This document shows, in pieces, positions 35,004 through 42,565 of a DNA stretch of 64,000 nucleotides. The stretch comes from G965115915 sp965115915 (GTDB taxonomy: Bacteria > Pseudomonadota > Gammaproteobacteria > Eutrophobiales > Eutrophobiaceae). The notes under the pieces were generated by a model, which made no database searches, had not been told where the DNA came from, and worked only from the letters and a program-made list of their open reading frames with translations. A program made the position numbers and the translations under genes. Positions within the stretch are counted from its first letter, which is position 1, and each line of letters starts with the position of its first letter. Location: contig OZ220483.1 in NCBI GenBank assembly GCA_965115915.1, forward strand, positions 434,001 to 498,000, written 5' to 3'.

Positions 35004-35558
35004 TCAGGCCAGTGCACGCTGGATGGCGCGCCATGCGCCGAGTTTCTGCCGGGTTGACAGCGCCGCGTGTGCCGGGCTGGTCGATGGCAGTCGCTGACAG
35101 CGCAGGTATCCGGGCCAGTCCGCCGTGCTTTGCCTGCCGAGTCGGTGGAACAGCGTTTCCGCCTTCGCGCCATTGAAGAACACATGGTGCAGTTGCCGGT
35201 GTCGGGCGAAGAAGCTGTCGAAATCATTGAAGCCGTCCTCGTTGACGATGATGTCCGAGTCCAGGCTGGAGCGGCGTTGACAGCAGCGCAGTACGTCCCA
35301 CAGCGCAATGTGTTGCCGCCGCAGTGCGCGCAGGCGTTCCCGGTAGGGGGCATCGGGTGCGAAGTCGAACAGTGTGCCGAGGATCGGCCAGAAGTCGTTG
35401 CGCGGATGCGCATAGTACTGTTTGGCCGCCAGCGAGGCCTTGCCCGGCATGCTGCCGAGGATCAGCACCCTCGCCCCGCGTCCGGCCACCGCCGGGAAAC
35501 CGTGGATACGCCTTGCCGCGGGCGCCAGGTCTGCGGCGTTTGCCCGGTTTATGGCCAT
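35004..35558 (-). CDS. DNA glycosylase of the uracil-DNA glycosylase superfamily (hypoxanthine-DNA glycosylase type)
   Basis: 184 residues. LILGSMPGKASLAAKQYYAHPRN with DFWPILGTLF, then ALWDVLRCCQRRSSLDSDI, VFFNGAKAETLF and RLPSTSPAHAAL match the family annotated as DNA-deoxyinosine/hypoxanthine-DNA glycosylase (UDG family 6). It would excise hypoxanthine arising from adenine deamination. I use the ATG at 35558 (MAINRANAADLAPAARRIHGF); the longer frame runs into the rnpB region and is not coding. Convergent with the gene before, divergent from rnpB. Confidence 0.85.
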   Translation of the reverse strand: MAINRANAADLAPAARRIHGFPAVAGRGARVLILGSMPGKASLAAKQYYAHPRNDFWPILGTLFDFAPDAPYRERLRALRRQHIALWDVLRCCQRRSSLDSDIIVNEDGFNDFDSFFARHRQLHHVFFNGAKAETLFHRLGRQSTADWPGYLRCQRLPSTSPAHAALSTRQKLGAWRAIQRALA

Positions 35559-35573
35559 CGCACCAACGTAGCA

Positions 35574-35600
35574 CAGCCTCGCTGTCGCGTGAACCCGCAC
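35574..35600 (+). repeat. Dispersed repeat, copy D (single half-motif)
   Basis: CAGCCTCGCTGTCGCGTGAA followed by CCCGCAC. This is the terminal half-motif of copies A-C without the core; CTCGCTGTCG is shared exactly with copy C. It lies between the glycosylase start and the rnpB promoter. Confidence 0.55.
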
Positions 35601-35602
35601 AG

Positions 35603-35633
35603 TTGCATTGTTGATCCGCCTGAAGGATACTGT
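35603..35633 (+). promoter_or_regulatory. Candidate promoter of rnpB
   Basis: -10 TACTGT at 35628-35633 is 8-9 nt before the inferred RNase P RNA 5' end. A -35 TTGCAT at 35603 gives a 19-bp spacer, or TGCATT one base later gives 18. The -35 is the weaker part. Confidence 0.45.
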
Positions 35634-35641
35634 GGCCGGAT

Positions 35642-35976
35642 GGAGTCGGCCGGGCAATCGCTGTACGGAAACCCGTATAGAGGAAAGTCCGGGCTCCGCA
35701 GGGTAGGGTGCCAGACAGGTTCTGGGCGGCGCGAGCCGATGGAAAGTGCCACAGAAAATATACCGCCCGCAAGGGTAAGGGTGAAATGGTGCGGTAAGAG
35801 CGCACCGCGTTGGCAGTAATGGCAACGGCAGGGCAAACCCCACCTGGAGCAAGACCAAATAGGGGGACGTTGAGGCGACCCGCCAAGTCCCCGGGTAGGT
35901 TGCTAGAGGTGCATGGTGACATGCATCCCAGATGAATGATTGTCCACGACAGAACCCGGCTTACAGGCCGACTTCC
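35642..35976 (+). ncRNA. rnpB: RNase P RNA, bacterial type A
   Basis: Catalytic RNA of RNase P, which matures tRNA 5' ends. The universally conserved 5' core GAGGAAAGTCCGGGCTCC (about 35682-35699), the central GGTAAGGGTGAAA-like and GGTAAGAGCGCACCGC segments, AGGCAAACCCC-like, CCAAATAGGGGGAC, and the 3' core ACGACAGAACCCGGCTTA are all present. The terminal helix P1 pairs GAGTCGGCC with GGCCGACTT. About 335 nt, shorter than E. coli (377), with a small P3 hairpin. Ends are set by P1 pairing, good to a few bases. Confidence 0.97.
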
Positions 35977-36063
35977 TCCCTGAATTGTTGAACTGTGTGC
36001 GGTGTGTGTGGTTGATCGGGTACACTGCCAGTGAATTTGTGGCCTCAGGCATTTGGGGGAAAC

Positions 36064-38652
36064 GTGGCGAAGCGAGAGAAGAGCACCCGGCGGCAGATCG
36101 ATGCCTATGCGCACACGGACAAGGAACGGGCGAACAATCCGCCGGTTGGCCTGGTCTCGGCGGATAGCGACCAGGATGCCGGGCAGCGGGCCTATCGGCA
36201 TGACCCGCATATCGATCCACAGCTTTCCTGGGCCGGCAAGGCCGAGCATGCCGAGTTTGCAGTGCCAACCGTGTCATTGCATGTACACGAGCGCATCGAC
36301 CCGCGTACCATCATCGAAGCAGTGCGGCGGCGCAACGGTACCGAGTTGCAGCGGTCGATGTTCGAGACACCGGAGCAAAATCTGCCGCTGCGGCAGGCCA
36401 TCGAGTTCTACCGGCACCGGCACAACTGGAGCAACCGCCTGATCGCGGGCGACAGCCTGCTGGTGATGAACAGCCTGCTCGAGAAGGAGGGTCTGGGTGG
36501 GCAGGTGCAGTGCATCTACATGGACCCGCCCTACGGGATCACATACGGCAGCAACTTCCAGCCCTTTGTGGATAAACACGGAGGAGTCCGGGACGACAGA
36601 GACGCGAACCTGAGCGCTGAACCGGAGACGATCAAGGCCTTTCGCGATACCTGGGAACTCGGCATCCATTCCTACCTGAGCTATCTGCGCGACCGGTTGT
36701 TGCTGGCGAGGGAGTTGTTGACGCAAAGCGGCAGTGTGTTCGTGCAGATCGGGGATGAGAATGTGCATCGCGTCGGACTGGTGTTGGATGATATTTTTGG
36801 TGCGGGGAACCGCATCGCGACGATTTCCTACGTCACGACCGGGAGCAGTTCCTCAAAGACACTGCCGCAGGTCGCGGATTATCTGCTGTGGTATGCCAGG
36901 GATCGCAAGGCCGTGAAATACCGTCAACTCTACGAACGGCTCACGCGCACCGAGACGATCGAGTTCTTCAGTTGGCATGCCATGGTGGAACTCCCTGACC
37001 GGACATGCAGGCAACTGACACCCGAGGAGCGCTTTGACCCCGATAAACACTTGCCGAAAGGCGCACGAATTTACCGGCGCATGAATCTCGTTTCGCGTGG
37101 CACTTCCCCAACAGGGAGATCTGACCCCTATGAATGGAATAATAATGTATTTCGTGTTCCCGCAGGTCAGCAGTGGCGGGTAGAAAATCCTGCAGGATTG
37201 GATCGTTTGAAGGAAAGGAATCGACTGGATGCGGTTGAAGGTGGACGCTTGAGTTGGAAACTGTACGAAGACGAGGTACCGGGCCGTAAGATTCACAACG
37301 TTTGGTCCATGCAAATGTCGCCAAGCCAGAAACGTTATGTAGTTCAGACGGCCCCCAGTACGATCCGTCGTTGCATACTGATGACAACCGACCCGGGCGA
37401 TTTGGTCTTTGACCCCACCTGCGGTTCCGGTACCACCGCCCATGTCGCCGAGCAATGGGGCCGCCGATGGATTACCTGTGACACCTCGCGCGTGGCCACC
37501 ACGCTGGCCCGGTCACGTCTGATGACCGCGCAGTTTGATTATTACCAGTTGGCGTATCCCGACGAGGGGGTCGGTTCGGGTTTTCGCTACAAGACAGTGA
37601 GTACCGTTTCAGCAGGTAGACTGGCCTATGACGAACCGCCCGAACAAACCGCCTTGTATGACCGCCCGCGGATTGACCGCAGGAAGGCCCGGGTCACCGG
37701 TCCCTTCACCGTGGAGGCGGTACCTGCCCCGACCGTGCGGCCTATCGATCCGGTCGCGGTTTCTCCATTGATGGTGGCGGATGCCTCGGTCGTGCGTTCC
37801 GGCGAGACACGGCGTCAGCAGGAATGGAGCGATGAACTGCTGAGCACCGGCATTCGCGGCAGGGCCGGTCAGCGCATTACCTTCTCCTGTGTGGAGCCCC
37901 TGCCGTGCCGCTGGCTGCACGCTGATGCCGAAACCCGGCGGCAGGTTGTCGATGACAATCGGGTCCGGGACGGCGATATTGCCGACACGGTACAGCGTGC
38001 GGTGATCTCATTCGGCCCCGAGCACGCGCCGCTGGAACAACGGCAGGTGGAAAACGCCTTGCAGGAGGCACGTAATCTGGTGCCTGAACCGGCCATGGTG
38101 GTTTTTGCCGCGTTCCAGTTCGACCCCGAAGCCGCCAAGGACATAGACGAAACCCGTTGGCCTGGCATGACGATCCTGAAGGTGCAGATGAATGCAGACC
38201 TGCAGACCCGAGACCTGAAAAAGAAACGCAGCAGCAATGAAAGTTTCTGGCTGATGGGGCAACCGGAGGTGTCAGTCAGTCCGATACGGACCGGGGAGCA
38301 TGCCGGCCAGTGGCAGGCACAGGTACACGGTTTCGACTATTTCAATACCATCACCGGCGAGTTGGAATCTGGCGATGAGCAGCAGATCGCCGTGTGGATG
38401 CTGGATACCGACTATGATGGCCGGAGTGTGTATCCGCGACAGGTGTTTTTCCCCATGGGAGATGGCGGCTGGACCAAACTTGCCAAAAGCCTCAGGGCGG
38501 AGATAGACGAGGCATTGATGGAAGCCTACCAGGGGACCCGTTCATTGCCGTTCGCACCGGGCAAGAATCACCGCATAGCGGTCAAGATCGTGGACAGACG
38601 TGGCATCGAAAGCCTAAAGGTGATCGATATTACGGAGGCCGGAGGCAAGTGA
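36064..38652 (+). CDS. Type III-like site-specific DNA methyltransferase (Mod), large variant
   Basis: DNA N6-adenine or N4-cytosine methyltransferase of the beta class (motif IV before motif I). MDPPYGITYGSNFQP has DPPY at residues 154-157; SAM-binding FDPTCGSGTTAHVAEQWGRRW starts near 449. 862 residues, larger than classical Mod (about 600-700): a long N-terminus (IDAYAHTDKERANNPPVGLV, VPTVSLHVHERIDPRTIIEAV) and about 350 residues after motif I. Start by GTG 36064 after GGGGGAA. The partner restriction gene lies four genes downstream (42566). Its stop overlaps the next ATG (ATGA). Confidence 0.92.
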   Translation: MAKREKSTRRQIDAYAHTDKERANNPPVGLVSADSDQDAGQRAYRHDPHIDPQLSWAGKAEHAEFAVPTVSLHVHERIDPRTIIEAVRRRNGTELQRSMFETPEQNLPLRQAIEFYRHRHNWSNRLIAGDSLLVMNSLLEKEGLGGQVQCIYMDPPYGITYGSNFQPFVDKHGGVRDDRDANLSAEPETIKAFRDTWELGIHSYLSYLRDRLLLARELLTQSGSVFVQIGDENVHRVGLVLDDIFGAGNRIATISYVTTGSSSSKTLPQVADYLLWYARDRKAVKYRQLYERLTRTETIEFFSWHAMVELPDRTCRQLTPEERFDPDKHLPKGARIYRRMNLVSRGTSPTGRSDPYEWNNNVFRVPAGQQWRVENPAGLDRLKERNRLDAVEGGRLSWKLYEDEVPGRKIHNVWSMQMSPSQKRYVVQTAPSTIRRCILMTTDPGDLVFDPTCGSGTTAHVAEQWGRRWITCDTSRVATTLARSRLMTAQFDYYQLAYPDEGVGSGFRYKTVSTVSAGRLAYDEPPEQTALYDRPRIDRRKARVTGPFTVEAVPAPTVRPIDPVAVSPLMVADASVVRSGETRRQQEWSDELLSTGIRGRAGQRITFSCVEPLPCRWLHADAETRRQVVDDNRVRDGDIADTVQRAVISFGPEHAPLEQRQVENALQEARNLVPEPAMVVFAAFQFDPEAAKDIDETRWPGMTILKVQMNADLQTRDLKKKRSSNESFWLMGQPEVSVSPIRTGEHAGQWQAQVHGFDYFNTITGELESGDEQQIAVWMLDTDYDGRSVYPRQVFFPMGDGGWTKLAKSLRAEIDEALMEAYQGTRSLPFAPGKNHRIAVKIVDRRGIESLKVIDITEAGGK

Positions 38653-40061
38653 TGAAGGCCGAGTTTGAAAACATAGGCCCGGTCAAGCAGCGGGCTGGTC
38701 TCGAATTGGGAGACTTGACCATCATCGCCGGGCAGAACAATACAGGGAAGACCTATCTGGTTTATACACTGTATGGATATTTGGCCTTCCTGCATGGCGG
38801 AGAACTGATGTCTTTGAGACATACAAGGGCTTTCAACATGAAGAACTATATGGGGATCATTACAGCACTGAATGAGACAGGAGAGGCAAGCATCAGTCTG
38901 CAAAAATATCGTCGGTATGAAAAGAGGCTCCTGGAAGAGGCGTCAGATGTTTATTCCAAGAGAAGACTGCATCAGGATTTCAGTGTCCCCCGAGAGGCGT
39001 TTAGAGAAGCACACTTTCGTTTGGAAGTGCAACAGTCATCTCACATAAAGCAAGTCACCAGATTTGGCTCCTCGATGGGTATCAAGTATGAGATAGGGAT
39101 TCGCCAGGGAGCGGCCGAGCAAGCAACTTTTTTTCTGAACTCAAAAGACAGTCACAGTCGGGTTTCGGACCTGGCTTTGGATGGGCACTTTATTTTCAAT
39201 GGGATCATCCAACTGATCATCGACCAGATACTCGCACATAACCCCGAACCATTTATTTTGTCTGCGGAAAGATTCGGTATTTCACTCTTCTATAAGGAAC
39301 TGGATTTCACCAAGAACCGAGTGGTTGAACTATTGCAGAATCTGGACAAAGAACGTGAGGATCGTATCTGGTTCCTTGATGCAGGGAGTGCCCGTTACGC
39401 AAAACCCATAAAGGACAACATAGACTTCATCAGAGACTTGTCGGAGGTACAGAAACAAAAAAGCGAATTGGTTACAGACAAGGTGCGCCGTGTGGACAAT
39501 ATGATAGATGGCTACTACAAGGCAAAGTCCGATGAGATTCGCTTTGTGTCCAGGAGGAGAAAAGAACACAGATTCGATATTCCACTGCATTTGGCATCAT
39601 CCTCCGCCCGCGGGGTGTGTATCTTGTATTTTTACCTCAAACACCAGGCTCGGCTGGGACAACTGCTGATCATCGATGAGCCGGAAAGTCATCTCAGCCC
39701 AAGCAATCAGGTCTTGATGGCGAGGTTGTTGGCGTTCTGTGTCAATGCGGGATTGAAAGTGCTCATCACCACCCACAGTGACTACCTGATCAAGGAGATC
39801 AACAACCTGATCATGCTGCACGGTGATTTTGAGGGGAAAGCGGATTTCCTGAAAAAGTACAAAAAAGAGTATACCGCCGAGGACCACTTGTTTCCGGGAT
39901 CAGTCAAGGCGTACGCATGCGAATACGGGACACTGACTCCCTGTGAAGTGGACCGCATGGGGATCGATATGCCGGTTTTTGATGACGAGATAGATAAAAT
40001 CAATGAGATATCAATGGCTCTCGCCCTGAAAAAGACCACAGATGGCCAACGGGATGATTGA
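38652..40061 (+). CDS. AAA ATPase, OLD-like but without TOPRIM domain
   Basis: 469 residues. ABC/SMC-type ATPase: Walker A GQNNTGKT at residues 27-34, a central alpha-helical stretch (about 60-290), signature-like LASSSARGVCILYFYL, Walker B LLIIDEPESHLSP (Asp342/Glu343) and ITTHSDYLIKEINNLI. No nuclease domain follows, so the activity probably comes from a partner; the next gene, overlapping by 20 nt, encodes a PD-(D/E)XK-like protein. Parts are clearly AT-richer than the dcw genes (hand count 24 G+C in 39421-39480 and 26 in 39541-39600), suggesting transfer. Role in phage defence is inferred from context. Confidence 0.85.
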   Translation: MKAEFENIGPVKQRAGLELGDLTIIAGQNNTGKTYLVYTLYGYLAFLHGGELMSLRHTRAFNMKNYMGIITALNETGEASISLQKYRRYEKRLLEEASDVYSKRRLHQDFSVPREAFREAHFRLEVQQSSHIKQVTRFGSSMGIKYEIGIRQGAAEQATFFLNSKDSHSRVSDLALDGHFIFNGIIQLIIDQILAHNPEPFILSAERFGISLFYKELDFTKNRVVELLQNLDKEREDRIWFLDAGSARYAKPIKDNIDFIRDLSEVQKQKSELVTDKVRRVDNMIDGYYKAKSDEIRFVSRRRKEHRFDIPLHLASSSARGVCILYFYLKHQARLGQLLIIDEPESHLSPSNQVLMARLLAFCVNAGLKVLITTHSDYLIKEINNLIMLHGDFEGKADFLKKYKKEYTAEDHLFPGSVKAYACEYGTLTPCEVDRMGIDMPVFDDEIDKINEISMALALKKTTDGQRDD

Positions 40062-40599
40062 CGACATCAGGTGTGTGCTGAAAGACAGTTGTCTGAAGAC
40101 AGAGTGTGCAAGGGCAGAAAAAGCGTTGCTAAAAGATAAGCAATCCAATATGCAGGTTGCCATAACCGGTCTACCCGACGGTGCGCTGGTTATCGATATC
40201 CCCCCAAATGGTTGCCACAACGCCATGTTAAAGCCGAGGGGCACGAGGAAATCTTGCGATTACTTGGTGTTGGTGCCGAATGAAGATGGCATACACGCTT
40301 GCTTCATAGAAATGAAAAAGACTCTCGATCAGGACCAAAATTTCACGAAGGCATGCGAGCAAATCCTTTGCACCATCCCCGTGCTGGATTATGTCGTATC
40401 CATGGTGAGGGTTCATTCTCCCGATCTTGTAAAGAAGCCGAAAATCCAGCGACACTATACAGTGATAGCGGAGAAAGCCACCTTGAGGTTTGACAAGCAA
40501 AGAGTAAAACCCGACAAACCGGCAAGCCGCGACCATCGAGGAAAGCACTTCAAGATCATTCACTCGTTGCCGGAAATACCGGTCGGACAGTTGCAATGA
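40042..40599 (+). CDS. Small PD-(D/E)XK-like protein, putative nuclease partner of the ATPase
   Basis: 185 residues; I do not recognise a named family. SCDYLVLVPNEDGIHACFIE followed by MKK has the arrangement of a PD-(D/E)XK nuclease core: Asp73 at the end of one strand, then Glu90-x-Lys92 in the next, followed by a helix (NFTKACEQIL) with Gln107. An N-terminal helix has Glu27. It overlaps the ATPase stop by 20 nt (ATG 40042; ATG 40054 also possible), so the two are coupled. Nuclease activity is a prediction from these few residues only. Confidence 0.65.
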   Translation: MANGMIDDIRCVLKDSCLKTECARAEKALLKDKQSNMQVAITGLPDGALVIDIPPNGCHNAMLKPRGTRKSCDYLVLVPNEDGIHACFIEMKKTLDQDQNFTKACEQILCTIPVLDYVVSMVRVHSPDLVKKPKIQRHYTVIAEKATLRFDKQRVKPDKPASRDHRGKHFKIIHSLPEIPVGQLQ

Positions 40600-40898
40600 T
40601 ACAGGCATTCCGCATCATCGACTCCGCCGTTGTTGTCTCGTACCGGCGTTGTATACACATTGGAGCGTGTGGACGCCTGGGGCGTGCGGGCCATCCGGGG
40701 AGTACCGGCATCCTGAATGGAACGACTGTCATGATGCATTCAGTGGCGTGCCGCCTTGCCCGAATCCGGGGATGCGAGGTGTCCCAATAGTGGTGGTGGC
40801 CCGGAACAGACGACCTGGCAGTCTACTGTTTTGAACGGGGTCGTCGTTGATACGATGCAGCGACTGAATCGGACGGTCCGACTCGATGGGTTTCGCCG
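40600..40898. other. Non-coding gap inside the defence operon
   Basis: 299 bp in an otherwise overlapping gene run. Apart from the candidate promoter and dyad at 40829-40881 it shows no gene; the short frames have no recognisable content. It could mark a junction between two once-separate modules. Confidence 0.45.
40829..40881 (+). promoter_or_regulatory. Candidate internal promoter with a downstream dyad
   Basis: TTTTGA (40829-40834), 16-bp spacer, TACGAT (40851-40856), then the perfect palindrome TCGGAC-G-GTCCGA at 40869-40881, 17 bp before the GTG of the OLD gene. The dyad lies where a repressor would block early transcription. The -35 and -10 are both weak matches. Confidence 0.4.
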
Positions 40899-42563
40899 GT
40901 GATTGAAAAAGTCACACTGAAATACTTCAAGCAATTCAAGCAGCAGTCTTTCGAGCTTGAGGACAGTGTCGTATTGGCGGGCCCGAACAACGCCGGTAAA
41001 ACCACCCTGCTGCAGGCCATCGCGACCTGGTATTTTGCCTTCAATGAATGGCAGCGGAGAAAATCGGCCTCGTCCGCGAGCCAACGCAGCGCGGTTCCAC
41101 TGACGCGCCAGCAGTTCCTGTCGGTACCGGTACGGCGGTTCAATCTGCTGTGGACGGATACCTCAACCGCGCTGAGGAAGGATGAAGGCGGTGGGCGTGG
41201 CGCGGCAAACCCGCGTATCATGGAGATCGTCCTGGAGGGTGGCGGGGATACAGGCACTCCATGGTGTCATAGCATGGAGTTCCGGCACGCCAATTCCGAA
41301 CTGATCTATGCCAAACCGGGTAATTCGAGGGTTCCTCCCGAGGAGATCAGGGTGGTTTATGTGCCTTCCTTTTCCGGCATCGAAACCGAGGAAAAGGTAC
41401 ATACCCGGGAATATCAGGAATGGCTGGTAGGTCAGGGCAAACCGGGAGACATTATCAGGAACCTGCTGGTCGAAACGGCCGGGGACAGCCGGGCGTGGCA
41501 GGCCTTGCAGACAGATGTGGAGAAAATATTCGGTTATCGCCTGTTGCCACCCCAACATCAGGGGCGTCCGTTCATATTGTGCGAGTACCTTCCGGGGATA
41601 CCCAAAGGTCGTGGACACGGCGGTTATTCCAAACTCGACATTGCCAGTGCCGGTAGCGGATTTCTGCAGACGCTGTTGCTGCTCGCGTTTTTTTACGCCC
41701 GGCCATCCACTGTCATGCTGATTGATGAACCCGATGCCCATCTGCATTTCATTTTGCAAAAGCAAATCTACGACCATTTGCGAACGGTCGCCCGTAACAG
41801 CAGATGTCAGGTTATTGTGGCAACGCATTCCGAGGTGATCATCGACAATACCTTGCCCGACAAGATCATTTCCTTTTACCGCTCTCCCCACCGGCTGCTT
41901 GATAGTACGGAACGCGACCGGGTACGCGAGGCATTGAAGCGCGTATCGTCCATGGATATCCTGCAGGCGGAAGGTGCCAAAACGGTGTTGTATGTGGAAG
42001 GGGGAAGCGACAGGGACATGCTTCAGGCGTGGGCGGACAGGCTGGGCAAAGGCAAGGCGTTCTCCGATTGCTTTTGTTACCCGGTGAAGGGCAGAAGACC
42101 CAGGGAAGCCAGAGACCATTTTTTTGCGCTACGGGCGGTCAACCCGCAAATGACGGGGATACTGTTACTGGACGGCGATAACCGGGCCAGCGATGCACAT
42201 GCGCTTGCAACCGCGGGATTGGAGATACGGGTATGGGGGCGCTATGAAATAGAAAACTACCTGGTTCATCCCGCTGCCATACGGCGATTCATCGAACAGG
42301 CGCATAGCCCCATATCGGCGGAGGCGGCAACAGAAAAAATGAAAGACATGCTGCCGCCCGCTGTGTTGCGTTCCCCACTGGCCGATCATGACTATCTGCG
42401 CACGACAGCGGCGAGCAAGCACCTGCTGCCGCAGGTTTTCTCCGCGGCGGGGATGGATATCCCCAAACAGGAATACTATCGGCTTGCCAAGGTCATGGAG
42501 AAGGAGGAGATTCATCCTGAAGTGGTGCAGATACTGGACGAGATCGTCGGTGGGGAGCGATAA
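40899..42563 (+). CDS. OLD-family ATP-dependent nuclease (AAA ATPase plus TOPRIM)
   Basis: 554 residues. Walker A GPNNAGKTT at 28-36 after the typical start IEKVTLKYFKQFK; Walker B VMLIDEPDAHLH (Asp276/Glu277); VATHSEVIIDNTLPDKI; then a TOPRIM domain with Glu367 in LYVEGGSDRDML and DGD at 425-427 in LLLDGDN, followed by EIENYLVHP. OLD proteins are ATP-regulated DNases found in antiphage systems such as Gabija (with a UvrD-like helicase GajB). No GajB is here; the next gene, two bases on, is the type III-like restriction helicase. Start by GTG at 40899. Confidence 0.88.
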   Translation: MIEKVTLKYFKQFKQQSFELEDSVVLAGPNNAGKTTLLQAIATWYFAFNEWQRRKSASSASQRSAVPLTRQQFLSVPVRRFNLLWTDTSTALRKDEGGGRGAANPRIMEIVLEGGGDTGTPWCHSMEFRHANSELIYAKPGNSRVPPEEIRVVYVPSFSGIETEEKVHTREYQEWLVGQGKPGDIIRNLLVETAGDSRAWQALQTDVEKIFGYRLLPPQHQGRPFILCEYLPGIPKGRGHGGYSKLDIASAGSGFLQTLLLLAFFYARPSTVMLIDEPDAHLHFILQKQIYDHLRTVARNSRCQVIVATHSEVIIDNTLPDKIISFYRSPHRLLDSTERDRVREALKRVSSMDILQAEGAKTVLYVEGGSDRDMLQAWADRLGKGKAFSDCFCYPVKGRRPREARDHFFALRAVNPQMTGILLLDGDNRASDAHALATAGLEIRVWGRYEIENYLVHPAAIRRFIEQAHSPISAEAATEKMKDMLPPAVLRSPLADHDYLRTTAASKHLLPQVFSAAGMDIPKQEYYRLAKVMEKEEIHPEVVQILDEIVGGER

Positions 42564-42565
42564 GG

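Noticed and set aside
38652..42563. Gabija, Septu or PARIS systems
   Set aside because: No UvrD-like helicase (GajB), no HNH partner (PtuB) and no recognisable DUF4435 effector next to the ATPases.
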